Below are positions 14,019 through 14,921 of a DNA stretch of 14,921 nt, piece after piece. Numbering within the stretch: the stretch's first letter is position 1; every line of letters starts with the position of its first letter. The translations under genes were made by a program, and so were the position numbers. The stretch lies in NCBI GenBank assembly GCA_025353085.1, contig JANXRI010000221.1, positions 1 through 14,921 on the forward strand, written 5' to 3'. The notes under the pieces are model-generated. The model ran no database searches, had not been told where the DNA came from, and was given only the letters and a program-made list of their open reading frames with translations. Source of the DNA: Betaproteobacteria bacterium (GTDB lineage: Bacteria > Pseudomonadota > Gammaproteobacteria > Burkholderiales > SG8-41).

Positions 14019-14921
14019 AAACTCGCGGTGCGTTTTGCGGACTCGCCTCTCGTGTGGTTCAATCTTGGCAACGTCCAGCGCGAACGCCAGCGCCCGGCTG
14101 AAGCCCTCTTGAGTTATCGGCGCGCTCTTGAAGTTGCTCCGGATGCGGTCGATGCGCGTAACAGTCTCGCGTGTGTGCTGCATTCGATGATGCGCTTTGA
14201 GGAAGCGGAAACCGAATACCGAAAATGCGTGGGCGTGGCGCCTGACTACTTGCTGGCGCGCTGCAATCTCGCATCAGTCGTGATGGATCTGGGACGCTTC
14301 GATGAAGCCGCCGCATTGTGCCGCGACATCATCAGTCTCACACCGGAGCTGCCGCTTGCGCATTCGTTTCTCGGGGTCGCTCTAAGTCATCAAGGCCGGC
14401 TGCTTGACGCATTGGCAAGTCATACTCGGGCGGCGGGGCTCTCACCGGATGACGCATTGATCGCACAGTCCTGTGCGGCCACACTGGCCGATAGTGGCCG
14501 CTTCATGCATAGCCTGCCCTCGTTCACGCGCGCGCTTAGGTTGAATCCGGAACTCAGTTCGACGCACCAACTGCTGGCCTTCGCACTGCTCGGTCATGGC
14601 TGCTTCACCGAGGGGTGGGCTAAGCACATCTACCGTCCGGCGCCCGCGTTATTTCGTGCGGAATATCCGCATATTTCATTAACGCAAACCTTGCCGGCCG
14701 ATTTGCGGGGCAAACATATTTGCGTTTTGCGAGAACAGGGCCTCGGCGACGAAATTTTTTTCCTGCGTTTTGTCCCGCAAGTACGCGCCGCAGGTGCGCG
14801 TGTCACCTATTGCGCGAGCGGCAAAATCAGCAGCTTGCTAAAACGGGCGGACAGCATCTCACAGGTTCTGGAGGAGATAACGCCGCCCGCCGATGCAGAT
14901 GCCATCATCCTCGCCGGCGAT
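14019..14921 (+). pseudogene. Continuation of the TPR protein with a glycosyltransferase-like (GT9-type) domain; runs off window
   Basis: Directly after the amber codon the frame stays open to the window end (301 codons). It continues the broken TPR helix as KLAVRFADSPLVWFNLGNVQ, then has about five more repeats (LLSYRRALEVAPDAVDARNSL, EAETEYRKCVGVAPDYLLARCNL, EAAALCRDIISLTP, and others). A GWAKHIYRPAPALFR linker follows, then LRGKHICVLREQGLGDEIFFLRFVPQVRAAGARVTY. The GK...EQGLGD...F.R..P pattern is the start of the glycosyltransferase-9/heptosyltransferase-like domain found at the end of many proteobacterial TPR proteins. If the TAG is real and not read through, this half is either silent or restarted from a codon such as GTG 14028. 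The intact reading frame argues for a recent event or a sequence error. Confidence 0.75.

Overview
The window reads as chromosomal DNA of a Gram-negative betaproteobacterium. The support is the gene content: a Betaproteobacteria-style run glyS-gmhB-plsC-YgjP peptidase, lptM-lysA, a porin with a C-terminal Phe, and lipid A/LPS-related genes. No rRNA, tRNA, CRISPR array, phage gene or transposase was seen. The species cannot be named from the sequence alone.

Layout. (1) Bases 1-3441, plus strand: a tightly coupled operon. It holds the 3' part of glyS (glycyl-tRNA synthetase beta chain), gmhB (heptose bisphosphate phosphatase for LPS core), plsC (lysophosphatidate acyltransferase) and a YgjP-type zinc peptidase; junctions overlap by 4, 4 and about 14 bases. 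(2) Bases 3634-5039: lptM, a 54-codon lipoprotein linked to LPS transport, overlapping lysA (last step of lysine synthesis). (3) Bases 5040-5963: a largely non-coding stretch with one compact unit: a candidate promoter, a strong ribosome site, a 16-residue lysine-rich micropeptide and a strong hairpin terminator. (4) Bases 5964-7641, minus strand: a three-gene stress-signalling operon made of a Yx4D-motif lipoprotein, an ECF sigma factor and a membrane anti-sigma factor. It is preceded by an ECF-like promoter (GGAATA-N16-GTT). (5) Bases 7748-9187, minus strand: the Mg2+ channel/transporter MgtE. (6) Bases 9441-14921: two TPR-plus-glycosyltransferase genes on the plus strand flanking a minus-strand porin. 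The first is a large GT41 (O-GlcNAc-transferase-like/SPINDLY) protein carrying an in-frame palindromic repeat between its TPR and catalytic parts. The second runs off the window and is broken by a single in-frame amber codon.

Taken together, much of the window concerns the cell envelope: LPS core, phospholipid, LPS transporter maturation, an envelope-type ECF system, a porin and TPR glycosyltransferases. The items most worth a second look are the micropeptide unit (5217-5475), the amber-interrupted TPR gene (14016-14018), the repeat inside the GT41 gene (10820-10855) and the self-contained lipoprotein/sigma/anti-sigma module with its putative autoregulatory promoter.
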